Positions 60,382 to 64,000 of a DNA stretch of 64,000 nt are shown one piece after another. The first letter of the stretch is position 1. Each line of letters starts with the position of its first letter. The DNA is from Chitinophagales bacterium (GTDB lineage: Bacteria > Bacteroidota > Bacteroidia > Chitinophagales > JADIYW01): contig JAIBAX010000019.1 of NCBI GenBank assembly GCA_019694955.1, positions 1 to 64,000 on the forward strand. Direction: 5' to 3'. Below the pieces are notes generated by a model. It had not been told where the DNA came from. It ran no database searches and was given only the letters and a program-made list of their open reading frames with translations. The position numbers were made by a program, and so were the translations under genes.

Positions 60382-61962
60382 CTATTCCCAACTATGCATC
60401 AAATCCCACGTTTTTTTGTAATTCTTTATTTGTGCTTCGGTCTCTTCCTGATTCCATCCCAATTCTTGTATGAATATTTTACAGATGCTGTTTATAATAT
60501 CATCATCCCAGTGCTTCATACCATAGGAAATTAGTGTTCGTCTTGTCATTAAATCATCTAACATAACGGCATGTTGGAAGCGTATAAAGAAGATAATTTC
60601 TGCAATTATATAGCTGGATTTCGGATAAACGGGTAGGATATAGTCTTTATTTTCTTTAATGATATCCATGATTAAAGCGACATTCTCGCCATATTTATCC
60701 CTAAGTGTGGCATATAATGGATGGCCGACTTTGGGAAGGATGGTACCGGGATTAGGAATAATTCTCGGATTGATTTTACCGGGAAATTTTTCGATAATTT
60801 CCTGAATGCAATTTTCGCCCATGCTTAAAAATGAGGTAAGTTTTCCTCCGGCAATGGTGACAAAATTGTCGTTATTCCACCAAATGTCATAATCTCTGCT
60901 TCGACTGCTGCTATCTTTTTCTTCTTCTGTTTCCGGTTCGCTCAGCAATGGTCGCAACCCGGCATAAACGCTTAGAATGTCTTCGGTAGTAATTTTTCTC
61001 CCTGTCAGGTGTTTATTGACCGAATCTAAGATATAATCTATCTCTTCTTTGGTGGTTCTGATTTCATTCAATCCTTCGCTATATTCGGTATCGGTTGTGC
61101 CAATCACATTAAGGTTATCTTCCCAAGGCAAACACCACAGAAAACGACCATCGCCTTCAATGGTGGGCAATATTAGCACGCAATCTTTAGGCAATAAATC
61201 GCCACTTACGACAATATGGATGCCTTTGCTGGGTTTCATCCATTTTTTAGGTTGCGGTTTATACTTGTTCAACAATTCATCTGTCCAAACGCCCGTTGCA
61301 GAAATATATACCTTAGATTTTATTTCTACATCTGAGCCATGTAGTCGACCTTTACAAACGAGGCTTTTAATCTCGTTCTCTTCCTCGTCGAAATAGATGG
61401 CTTCCATGTAGTTAATGGCGGTGCCGCCCAATTCTACCCCTTGCTGTATCACTTCATTGGTGAGGCGTGCATCATTGGTACGGGCATCGTAATAGATAAA
61501 TCCACCTTTAAGGTCGTCGTGAAGTATGTTTTTAAACCTTTTTTTTATTTCTTCTTCGGTGATAGAAGTGTGCTTCGGCATGGAACTTTTTCCGGCCAAA
61601 ACATCATAACCACTCAAACCAACGCTGAACTTCAGTTTACTTACCCAGCTATTATAAACTGGCATAAAGTAGGGCTGTGGTTTCACTAAGTGGGGGTATT
61701 CTGCAAGAAGGGTTTCTCTTTCATGCAACCCTTCGTACACCATTTTTATCTGAAAATATTGCAGGTAGCGCAAGCCGCCATGTATCATCTTTGCCGATCG
61801 TGAGCTTGTTCCAAAGGCAAAATCGCTTTTATCGATGATGATGGCTTTCAGCCCTTTCTGGCAAGCTTTGAGAAAAATTCCTGCTCCGGTAATGCCGCCG
61901 CCGATGATACAAATATCGTATGCTGTATTCCTCGCCTTGTCAAGATGAAAATCTCTAAACAT
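60382..61962 (-). CDS. glpD: Aerobic glycerol-3-phosphate dehydrogenase (FAD)
   Basis: 526 residues. The FAD-binding Rossmann motif is ICIIGGGITGAGIFLKA near residue 18, followed by SSRSAKMIHGGLRYLQYFQ near 55 and VSATGVW-type YISATGVWTDELL. The C-terminal DAO_C domain begins near residue 400. GlpD oxidises glycerol 3-phosphate to dihydroxyacetone phosphate and passes electrons to quinone. The start overlaps the 3' end of the upstream FAD oxidase gene by 8 bases (61955-61962), so the two are one operon. Confidence 0.94.
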   Translation of the reverse strand: MFRDFHLDKARNTAYDICIIGGGITGAGIFLKACQKGLKAIIIDKSDFAFGTSSRSAKMIHGGLRYLQYFQIKMVYEGLHERETLLAEYPHLVKPQPYFMPVYNSWVSKLKFSVGLSGYDVLAGKSSMPKHTSITEEEIKKRFKNILHDDLKGGFIYYDARTNDARLTNEVIQQGVELGGTAINYMEAIYFDEEENEIKSLVCKGRLHGSDVEIKSKVYISATGVWTDELLNKYKPQPKKWMKPSKGIHIVVSGDLLPKDCVLILPTIEGDGRFLWCLPWEDNLNVIGTTDTEYSEGLNEIRTTKEEIDYILDSVNKHLTGRKITTEDILSVYAGLRPLLSEPETEEEKDSSSRSRDYDIWWNNDNFVTIAGGKLTSFLSMGENCIQEIIEKFPGKINPRIIPNPGTILPKVGHPLYATLRDKYGENVALIMDIIKENKDYILPVYPKSSYIIAEIIFFIRFQHAVMLDDLMTRRTLISYGMKHWDDDIINSICKIFIQELGWNQEETEAQIKNYKKTWDLMHSWE

Positions 61963-63613
61963 TGTATAATTTTCCTGCGTTTAAAATATTTTTCGGATCG
62001 AATTTTTGCTTCACGGCTCTCAAGACTTCCAAAGTCAACGGGTCGCTGTATTTCAAGTACCATTTTTGATGGTCTGCACCTACGCCGTGGTGGTGGCTGA
62101 TGGTGCCGTTATTTTGGAGGATGGTTTCAGTAACCAATGTTTTTATATCTCTCCATTGTTCTATTTCCTGTCCCGGGTTCATTTTTGTTACTAAGGTAAA
62201 ATACATACAAGCACCTGAAGGGTAAATGTGTGATAAATGCGCAAGGAAAAAGCCTTTTTCTTTATGAAAGGCTTTAGAGGTGCTGAGTACTTTAGCCAAA
62301 TTTTTATGCAGTTTCGGTACATCTTCCCAAGGCACATATGTTTCCATGGTATCTATAAAAATGCGATGTTCTAACATGGTGTCGCGCATATAGGGTGATT
62401 TGAACCTGTTTTCTGCCCATTTCTTACCAACTGATTCGGGTGCTACCATTCCTTGATATTGCTCGATTAGGTTCTTGGTAAATACTGCTTGCGATGCGGC
62501 ATTAGGACCAATTTCTTCCAAGCACATGATCATGAGGCACGGCGACTCTAGGTTTTTAAACTTTAACACCCATTTTTGGATTTCTTTCTTTATATTTTCC
62601 GTAAAGGTGGGCTGATGTTTCTCTGAGGCGAGTTTTGCAAACAACATGGTTTCATTAGCATCTGAAAGCCTAACGACGGAAGGTTTTACACCGTTTTGGA
62701 TGCACTCTTTTAAACATAGTGAACCGCTGTCAAAATCCGGAAATAGGGCGCATACCCATCGCTGATACCGTGAAACTTTCTTGATTTTAACGGTAACTTC
62801 TGTGACAATACCCAATGTACCTTCACTACCAAAGAAAAGTGGTAAGATGTTAATTCCGGTAGCATCGTGGGTAAAATGTGGGGTATGTATCGTCCCAGTT
62901 GGTGTAGCTACAGTAATGGATTCCACTAAGTCTTCAATTTTACCATAGAAAGTGGATGCTTGTCCGGCAGACCTTGTTACCACCCAACCACCTAAGGAAG
63001 AAAATTCAAAACTCTGCGGAAAATGTCCCAAGGTATAGCCTTTTTCATTCAATATTTTTTCTAAGGCAGGGCCGAGAATGCCGCCTTGGAACGTGGCTGT
63101 CATATGGTTTTCGTCTAATTTTATTAGTTTATCCATATTCCTCAGGTTGAGTGATATTCGCAAACCCGGTTTTGACTTTAGATTGTCATTGGAAAGAGCT
63201 CCAACAACGTTCGAACCGCCACCAAAAGGCGTCAGTTGAATATTGTGCTCGTGGGCTTGCAATAAGATATAGTCGACCTCATCGTGCGTAGTAGGAGCGA
63301 GGACGGCATCGGGATAGGCAATTTGATCATTTTTAAGCACCCTTATGGCATCGAAATAGCTTTTTCCAAGTGCAACAAAAAGCCTGTCTTCTGTTTTAAA
63401 GCTGATTTTCTTTCCAGATAAAGAAGCGAAAATGTCCTTGATGGTTTCTTTATTTTTTTCAGTAACCTCCGTTATGTCAAACTTCTTCGGCGGAAGAAAG
63501 TCTTCAATGATTTTCGAATCCCAACGTTCTTCCAACATTGCCTTCATCTTTGGATACTCACTCAAATGTCTATGTTCTTTAGGGTCGCCCCATTTCCACC
63601 AATCTTGATTCAT
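61955..63613 (-). CDS. FAD-linked oxidase, alkyl-dihydroxyacetonephosphate synthase-like
   Basis: 552 residues: a vanillyl-alcohol-oxidase-type FAD domain (VDYILLQAHEHNIQLTPFGGGSNVVGAL near residue 140; LGHFPQSFEFSSLGGWVVTRSAGQ near 200) and a C-terminal oxidase domain ending SHHHGVGADHQKWYL, the His-rich motif of alkyl-DHAP synthase. AGPS swaps the acyl chain of acyl-DHAP for a fatty alcohol, the ether-lipid step. GlpD next door makes DHAP, which supports that role (inference). Glycolate or lactate oxidation is the main alternative. Overlaps glpD by 8 bases. Confidence 0.87.
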   Translation of the reverse strand: MNQDWWKWGDPKEHRHLSEYPKMKAMLEERWDSKIIEDFLPPKKFDITEVTEKNKETIKDIFASLSGKKISFKTEDRLFVALGKSYFDAIRVLKNDQIAYPDAVLAPTTHDEVDYILLQAHEHNIQLTPFGGGSNVVGALSNDNLKSKPGLRISLNLRNMDKLIKLDENHMTATFQGGILGPALEKILNEKGYTLGHFPQSFEFSSLGGWVVTRSAGQASTFYGKIEDLVESITVATPTGTIHTPHFTHDATGINILPLFFGSEGTLGIVTEVTVKIKKVSRYQRWVCALFPDFDSGSLCLKECIQNGVKPSVVRLSDANETMLFAKLASEKHQPTFTENIKKEIQKWVLKFKNLESPCLMIMCLEEIGPNAASQAVFTKNLIEQYQGMVAPESVGKKWAENRFKSPYMRDTMLEHRIFIDTMETYVPWEDVPKLHKNLAKVLSTSKAFHKEKGFFLAHLSHIYPSGACMYFTLVTKMNPGQEIEQWRDIKTLVTETILQNNGTISHHHGVGADHQKWYLKYSDPLTLEVLRAVKQKFDPKNILNAGKLYNV

Positions 63614-63720
63614 GCTTTTTTTATTCGAAATTAATGCTTGTTGATTAAATATTATAATTTCATGGAGAATGTAATGATGAATTAATCATTTTTATCATCA
63701 TCAATGAACTTTTTCTACAC

Positions 63721-64000
63721 CTACTTTAACAATTCTAAACTATCTAAATAGTACTGTAATTCATCTAGGTTCACGGGTTGTACGAATGGCTTTGTGCAGG
63801 CGATTCCTCCGGCGGCATTCGCGATATAAGCGGCATCCTCCAAGGAAAAGTCGGATAGCAATGCCATCAAAGCAGCAGCAATAACGGTGTCTCCCGCACC
63901 TGAAACGTCCACCATGTCAATTTTAAGGGCAGGAATAATGCCGGATTGACGACCATCGTTGAAATAGATTCCTTTTTCACCTAATGTAATCAGGAGGTTT
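63721..64000 (-). CDS. PfkB-family sugar kinase, heptose-7-phosphate kinase (HldE/RfaE1)-like, truncated by window end
   Basis: Only the C-terminal 92 or so residues lie in the window; the frame is open to position 64000. The PfkB signature 2 is VDVSGAGDTVIAA with the catalytic Asp, preceded by ITLGEKGIYFN. The GAGDTVIAA wording and the AANAAGGIAC-type ending (YIANAAGGIACTKPFVQPV) match the RfaE1/HldE kinase, which phosphorylates heptose for LPS core synthesis. The N-terminus is outside the window, so fusion to the HldE nucleotidyltransferase cannot be judged. Confidence 0.72.
   Translation of the reverse strand, partial: NLLITLGEKGIYFNDGRQSGIIPALKIDMVDVSGAGDTVIAAALMALLSDFSLEDAAYIANAAGGIACTKPFVQPVNLDELQYYLDSLELLK

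Noticed and set aside
1-64000. CRISPR array, tRNA or rRNA genes
   Set aside because: No regularly spaced direct repeats and no tRNA cloverleaf or rRNA-like segments were found in any intergenic gap.

Overview
The window is a 64 kb piece of an AT-rich chromosome from a member of the Bacteroidota, probably a Saprospirales/Chitinophagales-like lineage (inference from gene content). Three things point there. Several start sites sit behind TAnnTTTG -7 boxes with no Shine-Dalgarno sequence. Phylum-typical families are present: the DUF5103 type IX secretion plug protein, a giant PKD protein with a type-B (gliding-motility-type) C-terminal sorting domain, GSCFA, and a B12-binding radical SAM/DUF4080 protein. 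Many small lipoproteins and periplasmic proteins carry Bacteroidota-style signal peptides. I saw no rRNA, tRNA, CRISPR array, prophage or insertion sequence; the only transposase-like gene is a REP-associated tyrosine transposase (RAYT).

Layout. 0-5.6 kb: nitroreductase, a 1,136+ residue predicted outer-membrane protein whose signal peptide has no ordinary start codon, LspA and a double DUF2061 protein. 5.6-12.1 kb: radical SAM protein, then two adjacent CbxX/CfxQ-type AAA+ ATPases, with perfect palindromes in the gap between. 12.2-20.9 kb: DUF1361 protein, di-heme peroxidase, UspA, lipid kinase, YqgE, T9SS plug protein, GSCFA and YhhQ. 20.9-24.8 kb: AT-rich orphan genes around a widely conserved putative macro-like protein, then GNAT and NYN-LOTUS genes. 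24.9-31.3 kb: TerC, a TetR regulator and an ABC-HlyD-TolC export operon, linked by a shared 13-bp palindromic operator. 31.3-41.4 kb: two lipoproteins, S41 protease, RNase R, methyltransferase and a divergent PRPP-synthetase-like enzyme. 41.5-46.2 kb: PKD adhesin. 46.2-53.5 kb: a broken gene, a peptidase-like protein, an enoyl-CoA-reductase-like SDR with a clear operator, MutS, TrmH and the RAYT. 53.8-64 kb: acyl-CoA ligase, a three-gene ABC importer whose binding protein is fused to OmpA, Uma2, and an overlapping GlpD plus alkyl-DHAP-synthase-like pair, ending in a truncated HldE-type kinase.

The most distinctive non-coding signal is a family of about 100-bp hairpin repeats. Five copies lie in intergenic DNA (about 36-117, 37541-37636, 46683-46770, 53472-53574 and 53682-53782). 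They share a GTTCTCGTG/CACGAGAAC core and, in the full copies, terminal inverted repeats. Two copies sit directly behind the RAYT gene, which is the arrangement expected of a transposase and the non-autonomous repeats it mobilises. A second, unrelated family of 14-15 bp palindromes (CAACC(C)TCG(G)AGGTTG) occurs in two clusters, and one copy has entered a signal-peptide coding region in frame.
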